Assembly: GCA_049653005.1 (NCBI GenBank)
Contig: JBASFL010000131.1
Coordinates: 40,309-104,308 of the forward strand
Length of the DNA: 64,000 nt
Reading direction: 5' to 3'
From: UBA2334 sp049653005
Lineage (GTDB): Bacteria > Pseudomonadota > Gammaproteobacteria > Burkholderiales > Burkholderiaceae_C
Position 1 is the first letter of the stretch. Each line of letters opens with the position of its first letter. The notes under the pieces are model-generated. The model saw only the letters and a program-made list of their open reading frames with translations. It had not been told where the DNA came from and did no database searches. The translations under genes were made by a program, and so were the position numbers. This document shows, in pieces, positions 54,403-63,652 of this stretch.

Positions 54403-57093
54403 TTCTGCGCTGTCAGGGGTGGGTGCATCGCCATCTGCTGGCGCGTCGTCACCGGTATCGGCCACAGCCGCATCGTTTTCCACGATGCGTTGCAAACCGC
54501 TGAGCTGCGAGCCCTCGTCCAGCGCCATCAGCGTGACGCCCTGGGTGGCACGGCCGAGTTCGCGGATTTCGCTCACGCGGGTGCGCACCAGCACACCCTT
54601 GTCGGTGATGAGCATGATTTCGTCGTCGGCGTGCACCAGCGTGGCGGCCACCACCTTGCCGTTGCGCTCGCTTTGCTGGATGGCAATCATGCCTTTGGTG
54701 CCCCGGCTGTGGCGGGTGTACTCGGTGATGGCGGTGCGCTTGCCGTAGCCGTTTTGGGTGGCGGTCAACACGCTGGTGCGTGTGGTTTCGGTTTCTTCCA
54801 CGGCTTGTTGCTCGTCTGGTGCCACCAGCATGGCAATCACGCTTTGGCCTTCTTCCAGCGTCATGCCGCGCACGCCGCGTGCGTTGCGGCCCAGTGGGCG
54901 CAAGCCGCCTTTGTCTTCGTGCTCGTTGAAGCGGACGGCTTTGCCACCGTCACTGAACAGCATCACGTCGTGTTGGCCATCGGTCAGCGCCGCGCCAATC
55001 AGGAAGTCGCCCTCGTCCAGGTTGACCGCAATGATGCCGGCCTTGCGCGGGTTGTTGAACTCGTCCAGCGCGGTCTTTTTCACGGTGCCCATGCTGGTCG
55101 CCATGAAAATGTATTGGTCGGCCGGGAAGCTGCGCTTTTCGCCTGTAAGCGCCAGCACCACGGTGATTTTTTCGCCCTCTTGCAGCGGGAACATGTTGAC
55201 GATGGGGCGGCCGCGTGACCCGCGTGAGCCAGACGGCACTTCCCACACCTTCAGCCAATACAGGCGGCCCCGGTTGCTGAAGCACAGGATGTAGTCGTGT
55301 GTGTTGGCAATGAAGAGCTGGTCAATCCAGTCGTCTTCTTTGGTCGCTGTGGCCTGCTTGCCGCGCCCGCCGCGCTTTTGGGCGCGGTATTCACTCAGTG
55401 GCTGGCTCTTGATGTAGCCGCTGTGGCTGAGCGTGACCACCATGTCGGTGGGGGTGATCAGGTCTTCGGTGCTGAGGTCTTGGGCGCTGTGCTCGATGAA
55501 GCTGCGGCGTGCGCCCAACTTGGTTTGCCCGAACTCGCTGCGGATGGCAGTCAGCTCGTCGCCAATGATGGTGGACACGCGATCGGGCTTGGCCAGGATG
55601 TCGAGCAGGTCGTCGATCTCGGCCATCACCTCTTTGTATTCGCCGACGATCTTGTCTTGTTCAAGGCCGGTCAGGCGTTGCAGGCGCATCTGCAAAATTT
55701 CCTGCGCTTGTGTCTCGCTCAGGCGGTACAGGCCGTCGTTGCCCATGCCGTATTCGCGTTCCAGCCCGTCGGGGCGGTAGTCGTCGGCGTTCACCACCCC
55801 GCCATCGGCCCTGGTGCGGGTGAGCATTTCGCGGACCAGTTTGCTGTCCCAGCTTTTGCTCATCAGCCCGGCCTTGGCCACAGGCGGCGTGGGCGCGTTG
55901 CGGATGATGGCAATGAAGTCGTCGATGTTGGCCAGCGCCACGGCCAGGCCTTCCAGCACGTGGCCGCGCTCGCGCGCCTTGCGCAGCGTGAACACCGTGC
56001 GGCGGGTGACCACTTCGCGGCGGTGCTCCAGGAACACCTGGATCAGGTCTTTCAGGTTGCACAAACGCGGCTGGCCGTCGATCAGCGCCACCATGTTGAT
56101 GCCGAAGGTGTCCTGCAACTGCGTTTGCTTGTACAGGTTGTTCAGCACCACCTCGGGCACTTCACCGCGTTTCAGCTCGATTACCAGGCGCATGCCCGAT
56201 TTGTCGGACTCGTCCTGGATGTGGCTGATACCTTCGATTTTTTTCTCGTGCACCAGCTCGGCCATGCGCTCTTGCAGCGTCTTTTTGTTCACCTGGTACG
56301 GCAGTTCGTCCACGATGATGGCCTGGCGCTGGCCCTTGTCGATGTCTTCAAAATGGCAGCGCGCCCGCATGACCACGCGGCCACGGCCCGTGCGGTAGCC
56401 GTCTTTCACGCCCGACATGCCGTAAATGATGCCGGCGGTGGGGAAGTCGGGCGCCGGGATGATTTCCATCAGGTCATCGATGCTGGCCTCGGGGTGCTTC
56501 AGCAGGTGCAGGCACGCGTCCACCACCTCGTTCAGGTTGTGCGGCGGTATGTTGGTGGCCATGCCCACCGCGATACCGGCAGAGCCGTTCACCAGCAGGT
56601 TGGGCAGCTTGCTGGGCAGCACCAGCGGTTCTTTTTCCGAGCCGTCGTAGTTGGGGCCGAAATCGACGGTTTCCTTGTCGATGTCGCCCAACATTTCATG
56701 GGCAATTTTGGCCAGCCGGATTTCGGTGTAACGCATGGCGGCCGCATTGTCGCCGTCCACCGAGCCGAAGTTGCCTTGGCCGTCCACCAACATGTGGCGC
56801 AGCGAGAAGTCTTGCGCCATGCGAACAATGGTGTCGTACACCGCCGTGTCGCCGTGGGGGTGGTACTTACCGATCACGTCACCGACGATACGGGCGGATT
56901 TTTTGTAAGGGCGGTTCCAGTCGTTGTTCAGCTCGTGCATCGCGAACAGCACTCGACGGTGCACAGGCTTCAAGCCATCGCGTGCATCGGGCAAGGCACG
57001 GCCCACGATCACGCTCATGGCGTAATCGAGGTAACTGCGGCGCATCTCCTCTTCGAGGCTGATGGGCAGGGTTTCTTTGGCGAACTGGGTCAT
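54400..57093 (-). CDS. gyrA: DNA gyrase subunit A
   Basis: An 897-residue subunit, normal length. The catalytic Tyr is in AAMRYTE (Tyr122 by count). The quinolone-determining region reads HPHGDTAVYDTI: Thr at position 83, Asp at 87. The C-terminal pinwheel follows from about 520 with the GyrA box region QKRGGRGKQA, and the protein ends in an acidic tail. The ATG at 57093 is the family start. Confidence 0.98.
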   Translation of the reverse strand: MTQFAKETLPISLEEEMRRSYLDYAMSVIVGRALPDARDGLKPVHRRVLFAMHELNNDWNRPYKKSARIVGDVIGKYHPHGDTAVYDTIVRMAQDFSLRHMLVDGQGNFGSVDGDNAAAMRYTEIRLAKIAHEMLGDIDKETVDFGPNYDGSEKEPLVLPSKLPNLLVNGSAGIAVGMATNIPPHNLNEVVDACLHLLKHPEASIDDLMEIIPAPDFPTAGIIYGMSGVKDGYRTGRGRVVMRARCHFEDIDKGQRQAIIVDELPYQVNKKTLQERMAELVHEKKIEGISHIQDESDKSGMRLVIELKRGEVPEVVLNNLYKQTQLQDTFGINMVALIDGQPRLCNLKDLIQVFLEHRREVVTRRTVFTLRKARERGHVLEGLAVALANIDDFIAIIRNAPTPPVAKAGLMSKSWDSKLVREMLTRTRADGGVVNADDYRPDGLEREYGMGNDGLYRLSETQAQEILQMRLQRLTGLEQDKIVGEYKEVMAEIDDLLDILAKPDRVSTIIGDELTAIRSEFGQTKLGARRSFIEHSAQDLSTEDLITPTDMVVTLSHSGYIKSQPLSEYRAQKRGGRGKQATATKEDDWIDQLFIANTHDYILCFSNRGRLYWLKVWEVPSGSRGSRGRPIVNMFPLQEGEKITVVLALTGEKRSFPADQYIFMATSMGTVKKTALDEFNNPRKAGIIAVNLDEGDFLIGAALTDGQHDVMLFSDGGKAVRFNEHEDKGGLRPLGRNARGVRGMTLEEGQSVIAMLVAPDEQQAVEETETTRTSVLTATQNGYGKRTAITEYTRHSRGTKGMIAIQQSERNGKVVAATLVHADDEIMLITDKGVLVRTRVSEIRELGRATQGVTLMALDEGSQLSGLQRIVENDAAVADTGDDAPADGDAPTPDSAE

Positions 57094-57355
57094 GCTGGTG
57101 GGGCGCGATGGCCTCGGTTGGGTCAACCCGCCATTTTAGGTGCACGGCACCACATGCCTCCGGGCGTTCGTTTTGTCTCGTTAAGGCAACAAATCTGTGC
57201 GCTCGGCACACACCAGGCCCGGGGTGCGCTGTCGCACATGGCCGTTTGGTGGCCTTGTGGCAGAATCGTCTGCACCGTTGGGCGTGAAAAGTTCCCAGCG
57301 TGAGTGATCCAAATTCAATTGCAGTCTTTCTGCCGCTTTCACACAGAGGAAAACC
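57094..57355. other. gyrA-ompA divergent intergenic region
   Basis: 262 bases with no convincing gene. It must contain promoters for gyrA (leftward) and the OmpA-like gene (rightward). AGAGGAAAACC just before 57356 is the ribosome site of the latter. No strong palindrome was seen. Confidence 0.5.
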
Positions 57356-58015
57356 ATGAAGAAGCTCAACAAAATTGCCGTGCTGTTCGCATCCGCTGCC
57401 CTGGCCACCGCCGCTGGCGCTCAAACCATTGACAACTGGAAGAACGGTTCCGGCGACTTGGTGTGGAAAAACGGCACGAACGAACTGTGCTGGCGCGATG
57501 CCAACTGGACCCCTGCCACTGCAGCCCCCGGTTGCGATGGCGCCATCGTGCCCAAGGCTGCTCCCGCTGCCGCAGCACCTGCCGCTCCTGCTGCGCCCGC
57601 TGCACCTGCCGCAGCGCCTGCCAAGCCTGCTGCACCAGCCGCAGCACCAGCAGCCGCAGCCAAAGTGACCTACGCCGCTGACGCTTTCTTCGACTTCGAC
57701 AAAGCCGTGTTGAAAGCCGAAGGCAAAGCCAAGTTGGACGACTTGGTTGGCAAAGTCAAGGGCATCAACCTGGAAGTCATCATCGCTGTGGGTCACACCG
57801 ACGCCACCGGCGCTGACGGCTACAACCAGAAGCTGTCCGTCAAGCGTTCCGAAGCCGTGAAGGCTTATTTGGTGTCCAAAGGCATCGAAAAGAACCGCGT
57901 GTACACCGAAGGCAAGGGCGAAGCCCAGCCCGTGGCTGACAACAAGACCAAAGAAGGCCGTGCGAAAAACCGTCGCGTGGAAATCGAAGTGGTCGGCACC
58001 CGCCCCAACAAGTAA
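57356..58015 (+). CDS. OmpA-family outer-membrane/peptidoglycan-binding protein
   Basis: A 219-residue exported protein. Signal peptide to about residue 22 (ALATAAGAQ), a short Trp/Asn-rich domain (NWKNGSGDLVWKNGTNELCWRD), an Ala/Pro linker (about 64-100), then an OmpA C-terminal peptidoglycan-binding domain (FFDFDKAVLKAEGKAKLDDL, AVGHTDATGADGYNQKLSVKRSEAV, NRRVEIEV). It lacks the usual eight-strand barrel. Strong ribosome site and a terminator suggest high expression. Confidence 0.93.
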   Translation: MKKLNKIAVLFASAALATAAGAQTIDNWKNGSGDLVWKNGTNELCWRDANWTPATAAPGCDGAIVPKAAPAAAAPAAPAAPAAPAAAPAKPAAPAAAPAAAAKVTYAADAFFDFDKAVLKAEGKAKLDDLVGKVKGINLEVIIAVGHTDATGADGYNQKLSVKRSEAVKAYLVSKGIEKNRVYTEGKGEAQPVADNKTKEGRAKNRRVEIEVVGTRPNK

Positions 58016-58033
58016 GCCCTTCAGGCTTGCATC

Positions 58034-58061
58034 AAAAACCGCGCCTCGGCGCGGTTTTTTT
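58034..58061 (+). terminator. Terminator after the OmpA-like gene
   Basis: AAAAACCGCGCC-TC-GGCGCGGTTTTTTT, a 7-bp GC stem plus A/T extension. Confidence 0.9.
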
Positions 58062-58104
58062 ACGCCTGTTTTGTTCTGAAAACGGCCGAACGATAATTTC
58101 ACCC

Positions 58105-58818
58105 ATGACCCAACACCTCAACGTCGATCCCGCCGAAGTGGCCAAATTTTCTGACTTGGCCCACCGCTGGTGGGACACTGAAAGCGAATTCAAGCCCCTG
58201 CACCAAATCAACCCTTTGCGGTTGGGGTGGATTCAAGAACACGTTTCCTTGGTTGGCCAACGTGTGTTGGATGTGGGCTGCGGCGGGGGCATTTTGTCCG
58301 ATGCCATGGCCCGAGCGGGGGCCGATGTGTTGGGCATTGACATGTCTGGCAAAGCGCTGGGCGTCGCCAAGCTGCATGCGCTGGAAGCGCAAACCCGTGG
58401 GGTGAACTACCGTGAAATCAGCGCAGAGCAATTGGCTGCGGAGTGCCCGGGCACGTTTGATGTGGTCACGTGCATGGAAATGTTGGAGCACGTGCCCGAC
58501 CCTGCGTCGGTGGTCAGGGCTTGTGCGCAGCTGGTCAAGCCGGGGGGGCACGTGTTTTTTTCCACCCTCAACCGCAACCCCAAATCGTTTCTGCTGGCCA
58601 TCGTCGGCGCAGAGTATGTGTTGGGCATGCTGCCCAAAGGCACCCATGAATACGCCAAATTCATCACCCCCGATGAGCTTGCCCGTTTCGCCCGATTGGC
58701 CCACTTGGGCGTGCAAGGCATGAAAGGGCTGGAGCACAACCCCCTGACCGGCCGTTACTGGCTCAGTGCAGATACTTCTGTGAACTACATGGTGGCCACC
58801 CACCGCGCGGAGGTTTGA
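58105..58818 (+). CDS. ubiG: Ubiquinone biosynthesis O-methyltransferase UbiG
   Basis: A 237-residue SAM methyltransferase of ubiquinone synthesis. SAM motif VLDVGCGGGILSDAMARAGADVLGID, motif II region VTCMEMLEHVPDP, and YRWW-like substrate segment FSDLAHRWWDTESEFKPLHQINPLRL, the UbiG hallmark. It is 2 bases from gph. The ATG at 58105 is preferred to an upstream in-frame start at 58027 that lies in the ompA terminator. Confidence 0.96.
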   Translation: MTQHLNVDPAEVAKFSDLAHRWWDTESEFKPLHQINPLRLGWIQEHVSLVGQRVLDVGCGGGILSDAMARAGADVLGIDMSGKALGVAKLHALEAQTRGVNYREISAEQLAAECPGTFDVVTCMEMLEHVPDPASVVRACAQLVKPGGHVFFSTLNRNPKSFLLAIVGAEYVLGMLPKGTHEYAKFITPDELARFARLAHLGVQGMKGLEHNPLTGRYWLSADTSVNYMVATHRAEV

Positions 58819-58820
58819 GC

Positions 58821-59486
58821 ATGCAACCCAACCTCAAAGCGGTGTTGTTTGACCTGGATGGCACGTTGATAGACAGTGCCCAAGATTTGGGGGCAGCCGC
58901 TGAAAAAGTGCGTGCGGTGCGGGGTTTGCCCCCTTTGGGACTGGACGCCTACCGCAGCATGGCGGGTGCCGGCGCCCGTGGCATGTTGGGCATTGCGCTG
59001 GGTGTCACACCGGAGTCACCCGATTACGAGGTGCTGAAACACGAATTTTTGGCCAACTACGAGGCCGCCATGACGGTGCACACCCGTGTTTTCGAGGGTG
59101 TGTCGGGCGTGTTGGCTGCATTGACCGCCCATGGGCTGACCTGGGGCATCGTGACCAACAAGGCCGAACGGTTCACCCTGCCCTTGGTGCGCAGCTTGCC
59201 CACCTTGGCTCCCGCAGCGGTGTTGGTGGGCGGAGACACCACACCGTTTGCCAAACCCCACCCTGCGCCCTTGTTGGAGGCAGCCTCTCGATTGGGGCTG
59301 GCACCCGAGCAATGTATTTACGTGGGAGACGATGAGCGTGACGTGGTGGCCGGCCGGGCAGCGGGCATGTTGACAGTGGCTGCTCAGTACGGCTATTTGG
59401 GCGCGGCCGCCGATACCCGTGCCTGGGGGGCAGACTTTTTTATCGATGCACCGGTTGGGCTCTTGAAAATTCTCGATGTGGCTTAA
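58821..59486 (+). CDS. gph: Phosphoglycolate phosphatase-like HAD hydrolase
   Basis: A 221-residue HAD hydrolase. Motif I LFDLDGTLIDS, motif II VTNK, motif III Lys in KPHPAPL and motif IV YVGDDERDV are intact. It detoxifies 2-phosphoglycolate or acts in ubiquinone-cluster context next to ubiG. GGAGG seven bases before the ATG at 58821; the stop lies within the ssrA promoter region. Confidence 0.93.
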   Translation: MQPNLKAVLFDLDGTLIDSAQDLGAAAEKVRAVRGLPPLGLDAYRSMAGAGARGMLGIALGVTPESPDYEVLKHEFLANYEAAMTVHTRVFEGVSGVLAALTAHGLTWGIVTNKAERFTLPLVRSLPTLAPAAVLVGGDTTPFAKPHPAPLLEAASRLGLAPEQCIYVGDDERDVVAGRAAGMLTVAAQYGYLGAAADTRAWGADFFIDAPVGLLKILDVA

Positions 59487-59489
59487 ACT
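59463..59489 (+). promoter_or_regulatory. Possible ssrA promoter
   Basis: TTGAAA (59463-59468) and TAAACT (59484-59489) precede the tmRNA 5' end by a suitable distance, but the spacer of 15 is short. The -10-like element overlaps the gph stop codon. Confidence 0.3.
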
Positions 59490-59498
59490 CATGGGCTT

Positions 59499-59888
59499 GG
59501 GGCTGCACTGGTTTCGACGTGGGTTCGGACGCGCAGCAGGGCATGTCGAGGTTCTGTTACCTCGTTAAACAGCAGAAAAAAACTTAACTGCAAACGACGA
59601 ACGTTTCGCACTCGCCGCTTAATTGCGCGTGAGCCTCGCAACAGCAAGCCAATAGGCTGGGCAAGGGTTGTGGCGCCGCAAGGTGCTTCAGTCCAGGCTG
59701 CGGGGTAATTTCATTTGGCTGGGTGAGCGTCGGGTAACTTGGCGCACACCGAGACAATAGGTTGCTGGCGTTTTGCAAAGCGTGCCACTGCGCGTTGCAG
59801 AAAGCGAGATCCAAATCAGACGGCTACACATGTAGAACTGTTCGAAGAAGGCTTGCGGACGGGGGTTCAAATCCCCCCAGCTCCACCA
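59499..59888 (+). ncRNA. ssrA: Transfer-messenger RNA (tmRNA)
   Basis: The 5' end GGGGCTGCACTGGTTTCGACG and the 3' end with a T-arm (GGTTCAAATCC) and acceptor ending CCA are tmRNA hallmarks. The tag frame at 59590-59622 reads ANDERFALAA then TAA. It rescues stalled ribosomes. Its 3' end is the insertion site of the following mobile element. Confidence 0.97.
59864..59888 (+). other. Probable attachment-site region at the ssrA 3' end
   Basis: A tyrosine integrase gene begins 95 bases after the CCA end and base composition falls sharply here. Integrases of this kind commonly recombine within the tmRNA 3' portion and restore it. The matching direct repeat should lie at the far end of the element, outside the window. 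Confidence 0.55.
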
Positions 59889-59982
59889 TATTTTTAAGTT
59901 GTTGATTCTTAAGGACTTTTTGACACCATAGCGCCCATCCACTCCACGCATCCAGAAAGGTGTGCCACTTTCGAGGCCACAC

Positions 59983-61728
59983 ATGCGCGGAGCCGCTTAC
60001 TTGTCAAAGTCCCCTGACGGCGTTTACTACGCCCGTTTTGTTGTTCCTGTGCAACAACTGGCCCCCGGCGTGAGTCGGGAGTTCAGACTCTCAACGCGCA
60101 CCAAAGACCCCAGAGCCGCCCGCGCCCTGGCGCGTCATTTGCGCACCTGCTACGAGCAATTTTTGCTACAAAATGTGCAGTACACGCGCGCAAGCGCAAT
60201 TGCACATCTACAAGCACATATGCCCAAAAAGCCCGACAACCTTCCCATGCCCTTTGGTGTCCGTCGGCATGCCGACGGCGGATGGGAGCTGACAAACCTT
60301 ACCGCTGCGGACGCGCAGGCCGCGCAAGCGGGCGACATGGACGGCTTTATCCGGGCAATGGATCAAAGCACTTTGGGCAGCGTGGGAACGCTGGCATTGC
60401 GTGATACCCCAGAGGATGCCCCACAAGCGCCCAAAACGCCCCCTGAACCCATTGAGTTGCCCAAGCTGTCGCCACTGTCCCGGAAGACCGTGGGGGCGCT
60501 ATACAGGGACTTTATCGAGTACGAAACAGCAAGGGCACCAGTAGACAAGGTAGGCGCTAGAAGAGTGCCGCAAATAAAGACGCACTTAAAGCCCTTTATT
60601 GAGCATTTCGGAAAAAAGGCAATTCAAACGCTGAATGCGTTCGACATGGAGACATACGCCCGCGCGCTTGCCTACTATCCGAAAAATCTAGACAAGTTGC
60701 CTATTTCTGAAAAATTGACTTTCTCCGAAATAGTGGAATTGAGCAAGGCGCGGAAGATACTGAATGCAGACGGCGAACCCGCACTGACGATTGCGCGCAA
60801 TACTCATTCCGGATACATAACGGACGCTGTCAACTTCATAAACTATTGTCGTAAGAAGAAGTTGGCCGACCTGACGCTAATTGAAGGCTTGAAGCTGAAA
60901 GTGCCCAATTTGCGCGAAGGTGTTGAACGTCGGGCATTCAATCAAGCCGAAATGCAACAAATTTTTGACTCGGACTACTACCGCGATGCGCGTTACAACG
61001 TTCCACATCAGTATTGGATTCCGTTAATTGCAGCTTTCACCGGTGCCCGCTGCAATGAAATAGCGCAAATGTCCCCCTCTGATGTAAAGCAGGACGCCGA
61101 AGGTCTGTGGTATTTCGACATTACAACAACCGACGACAGCGGCAAGAGCCTAAAGAACAAAGCATCCCGACGCATTGTGCCGTTGCACGATACTTTACTT
61201 GCGCATGGGCTTGTTGCATACGTCGCAATGCAGAAAAAAGGAAATGCAAAAAACCTGTTTAATCTCGAAGCAACAAAAGCCGACAAATTTAGCAAAGAAC
61301 CGAGTCGGTGGTTCAATGAAAGTTATCTGCGCGATTATTTGGAAATTGCTAACGTGGAAGTGGTTCTTCATTCCTTCCGGCATCGCTTTATAACAAGTTT
61401 GGCACAAGCAATTTTTGACAATAGCGACGTTAAGGGCGAGCTAATTCTGTCAACAACCCCGGCGCTTATTTTGCGTCGAATGGTTGGGCATTCTGGGGCA
61501 AGTGCATTAACAGCAGGGCGCAGCGATGACGTGCATACAAATACGTACACGGGAGCATTGACAATCAGAAGCATGAAGCGGGTGATTGACCTTCTCAATT
61601 ATCCCGGCGTTGTATTTCACAAATATCAAGCCCCGGACGAAGCAAAGCGCCAGCGCATGAAAAAGCCCGCCGAAAAAGCGGGCTCGTTTGAAATATCCTC
61701 GAAAGACTTTTCTAATTTGTGGAGCTAG
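59983..61728 (+). CDS. Tyrosine-family site-specific integrase
   Basis: A 581-residue recombinase. An N-terminal part with MRGAAYLSKSPDGVYYARFVVP is a typical DUF6538-like/AP2-type arm-binding start; the core-binding domain covers about residues 180-310. Catalytic residues: Arg in TGARCNEI (about 355), HSFRHRF (about 463-469), GHSG, and the nucleophile Tyr in NTYTGAL (about 522). It should integrate and excise the element at ssrA. Codon use is less GC-rich than upstream genes. The ATG at 59983 is chosen over one at 59962 on the arm-domain pattern. Confidence 0.93.
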   Translation: MRGAAYLSKSPDGVYYARFVVPVQQLAPGVSREFRLSTRTKDPRAARALARHLRTCYEQFLLQNVQYTRASAIAHLQAHMPKKPDNLPMPFGVRRHADGGWELTNLTAADAQAAQAGDMDGFIRAMDQSTLGSVGTLALRDTPEDAPQAPKTPPEPIELPKLSPLSRKTVGALYRDFIEYETARAPVDKVGARRVPQIKTHLKPFIEHFGKKAIQTLNAFDMETYARALAYYPKNLDKLPISEKLTFSEIVELSKARKILNADGEPALTIARNTHSGYITDAVNFINYCRKKKLADLTLIEGLKLKVPNLREGVERRAFNQAEMQQIFDSDYYRDARYNVPHQYWIPLIAAFTGARCNEIAQMSPSDVKQDAEGLWYFDITTTDDSGKSLKNKASRRIVPLHDTLLAHGLVAYVAMQKKGNAKNLFNLEATKADKFSKEPSRWFNESYLRDYLEIANVEVVLHSFRHRFITSLAQAIFDNSDVKGELILSTTPALILRRMVGHSGASALTAGRSDDVHTNTYTGALTIRSMKRVIDLLNYPGVVFHKYQAPDEAKRQRMKKPAEKAGSFEISSKDFSNLWS

Positions 61729-61987
61729 CTACTGCAACTGGTAGCAAATCCGGAAATGGCTTTTTGTCCCGTTCCGGTGCGCTGGCTAGCAATTGAACAA
61801 GGTGTTTTCGCAGTCCGACGTTTGTCTCAATATCTTTTAAGATAAGCGCTCCTACAACAAATTTCCGGCGTTCATTGGTCTTCCGCTCTTTTTCATTGAA
61901 CTGGCTTTGCAATTGTTGCGTTCGTGCTTTCAATTGCTCTTGTTCCTTTTGCAATTCTGCAATCCGTTCTTTCAGATTTTTGCTCAT
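61712..61987 (-). CDS. TraD-like small mobilization protein
   Basis: A 91-residue protein. A coiled N-terminus (LKERIAELQKEQEQLKARTQQLQSQFNEKERK) is followed by NERRKFVVGALILKD, the layout of the small conjugal-transfer TraD/MobC-like proteins that sit beside relaxases of mobilizable elements. It converges on the integrase gene with a 17-base overlap and is divergent from the relaxase gene. Confidence 0.7.
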   Translation of the reverse strand: MSKNLKERIAELQKEQEQLKARTQQLQSQFNEKERKTNERRKFVVGALILKDIETNVGLRKHLVQLLASAPERDKKPFPDLLPVAVASSTN

Positions 61988-62257
61988 GATGTTGTCTCGC
62001 TTTCTGAAATAAGCTTAACAAATCATTGCGGCTTGTCAATAAAGGCTGGGGCTATTCACTTGCTCCGGCCTTTCTTGCTTTTGCGTTTGCTTTTGCTACT
62101 ATGTATGTATCAACGCACCCGCCTATGTTCTCGCCTGCTACACCGTCATTGCCCATCGTAGCCCCCTGCAAGGGCTCACTTATGCAAACATACACTACGT
62201 GTATATTTGCGTTCGCCTTGCCGGGGGCGTTGCGTTGCAACCTGGGGGCCATTAGCT
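61988..62257. other. traD-mobA divergent region, probable oriT and promoter region
   Basis: 270 bases of mixed composition without a convincing gene. It has the strong inverted repeat at 62184-62210 and a smaller one at about 62161-62178. MobA/MobL relaxases normally cut in the region just upstream of their own gene, so the nick site is expected here; I could not identify it. Confidence 0.5.
62184..62210. promoter_or_regulatory. Large inverted repeat upstream of the relaxase gene
   Basis: GCAAACATACAC-TAC-GTGTATATTTGC: 12-bp arms with one mismatch and a 3-nt spacer. It could be part of oriT or an operator for the mob genes. Confidence 0.55.
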
Positions 62258-63652
62258 ATGGCTAATCTTGCTACATGGTTCACGCCTTCGCTCCAAACCA
62301 TTTCGCGCTCTGCTGGCCGTAGCTCTGTTATTGCTGCTGCTTATCGCGCTTGTACAAAGCTAACAGACGAGCGTCTTGGCATTACTCGCGATTTCACGCC
62401 AAAAGGGAAGCATGGTCTAGCTGGAAATGTTTGCATTGGCGTACCCAATGACGACATTGAAAAATTGTGGAACGATGCAGAGAAATCGGAAACTAGAGCC
62501 AATTCCACAGTGGCCCGTGAATTGATGATTCCCTTGGCTTCGGAGTGGAACGACCACGAGCGGCGCGAATGCGTCCGCGCCATCGCGCAAATGCTGCGCG
62601 ATGAATACGGCGTAGCCGTCCTGGCTTCAATTCACCGCCCGGCACGTGATAACAATAACGACCATGCCCACCTCCTATTTACCACGCGCACCGTGGACGC
62701 CTGTGGGGTATTTGGTAAAAAGACGCGAATACTTGACGACGCAAAAACTGGGGAAGTGAAGAAGATGCGGGAGCGCGTTTGCGCAATCGTAAATGAGCAT
62801 GCAATTGCAAATGGAAGCGATTGGTATGTTTATGCTGGGAAGTTTGCTGACGTTTTGGAAGACCACATTCCAACAACACACATTTCAATCGCCCATGGAA
62901 AAAATCAGCAGGCGCTCATTGATGCCAATAAAGAAGATGTTAAAGAAGCGCAGGCAGTTGTTGCGAAGACGAAGAGCCAGATTGCGGTAAACGATGCGAA
63001 GATTGCAGAGCTAATCGCACAGGCCACAATTGCAGAATCGAGCCCAAATGCCACGCAAACGGCCGACAATTCAAAAGTGGTGCCTTTGGATGTGCCAGCT
63101 TCCCAAATCGATTTAAAGCGTATTGCAATGCCAGCCGCAGCTATTAAAGCCAGGGCGGAAATCGAAAAAGCAATTAGTTCACGTAATCTGCTACGCCAAG
63201 ACTTTACAGCATGGAAAGAAATGCGCGACCAACTATTGTCGAACCCTCCTACGCCGAAATACGGTTTTTTCGGTGGGCCGACTGCTAGCTATAAAAAAGC
63301 ATGGGCGGAGCATGTAAAAGGGGTGCAAGGAGCCAAAGACAGCATGGCGGAATGTACGAAAAAGGCTGATGGGCTAGTTGCTTACATTCAAGACCCCGAG
63401 CGTCAAAGGCTACATACCATCTATCACGATACAAACTCCCACAATGCAAAAGTCGAAGGCCACGAAAAGCAAATGGCCCACGAGAAAGAACGCGAGTGGG
63501 AACGCATAGCGCAAGCCCAGCGCGAACGGGAGCGCGTACAGGAAAGCCAAACTGATTGGTCGGCCCGCTTGCAAGAGTCCAATCGTGAAATGGAGGCCCG
63601 ACGCGAGCGGGAGTCTGCTACGGAATGCAGCAGCGGCGGAATGGGCATGTAG
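62258..63652 (+). CDS. MobA/MobL-family relaxase
   Basis: A 464-residue relaxase of the MobQ type. The N-terminal part has the family pattern SRSAGRSSVIAAAYRACTKLTDERLG, and the metal-binding histidine motif NDHAHLLFTTR at about residues 134-144. The C-terminal half is a long charged coiled coil (QAQRERERVQESQTDWSARLQESNREMEARRERE). It should nick oriT and lead transfer using another element's conjugation machinery. The ATG at 62258 gives a proper N-terminus; upstream codons in the same frame cross the inverted repeat. Confidence 0.88.
   Translation: MANLATWFTPSLQTISRSAGRSSVIAAAYRACTKLTDERLGITRDFTPKGKHGLAGNVCIGVPNDDIEKLWNDAEKSETRANSTVARELMIPLASEWNDHERRECVRAIAQMLRDEYGVAVLASIHRPARDNNNDHAHLLFTTRTVDACGVFGKKTRILDDAKTGEVKKMRERVCAIVNEHAIANGSDWYVYAGKFADVLEDHIPTTHISIAHGKNQQALIDANKEDVKEAQAVVAKTKSQIAVNDAKIAELIAQATIAESSPNATQTADNSKVVPLDVPASQIDLKRIAMPAAAIKARAEIEKAISSRNLLRQDFTAWKEMRDQLLSNPPTPKYGFFGGPTASYKKAWAEHVKGVQGAKDSMAECTKKADGLVAYIQDPERQRLHTIYHDTNSHNAKVEGHEKQMAHEKEREWERIAQAQRERERVQESQTDWSARLQESNREMEARRERESATECSSGGMGM

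Noticed and set aside
51495..54503. A 1002-codon open frame on the plus strand
   Set aside because: Antisense to tyrA, pheA and serC, each with proper catalytic motifs. No family features are visible in the antisense product.
56840..56848. Thr at GyrA position 83, near quinolone-resistance residues
   Set aside because: Thr is the natural residue in many bacteria; the presence of Asp87 gives no sign of selected resistance.
61829..61849. AAGATAAGCGCTCC, resembling the repeat core
   Set aside because: It lies in the mobile element, lacks the second half and both flanks; chance similarity.
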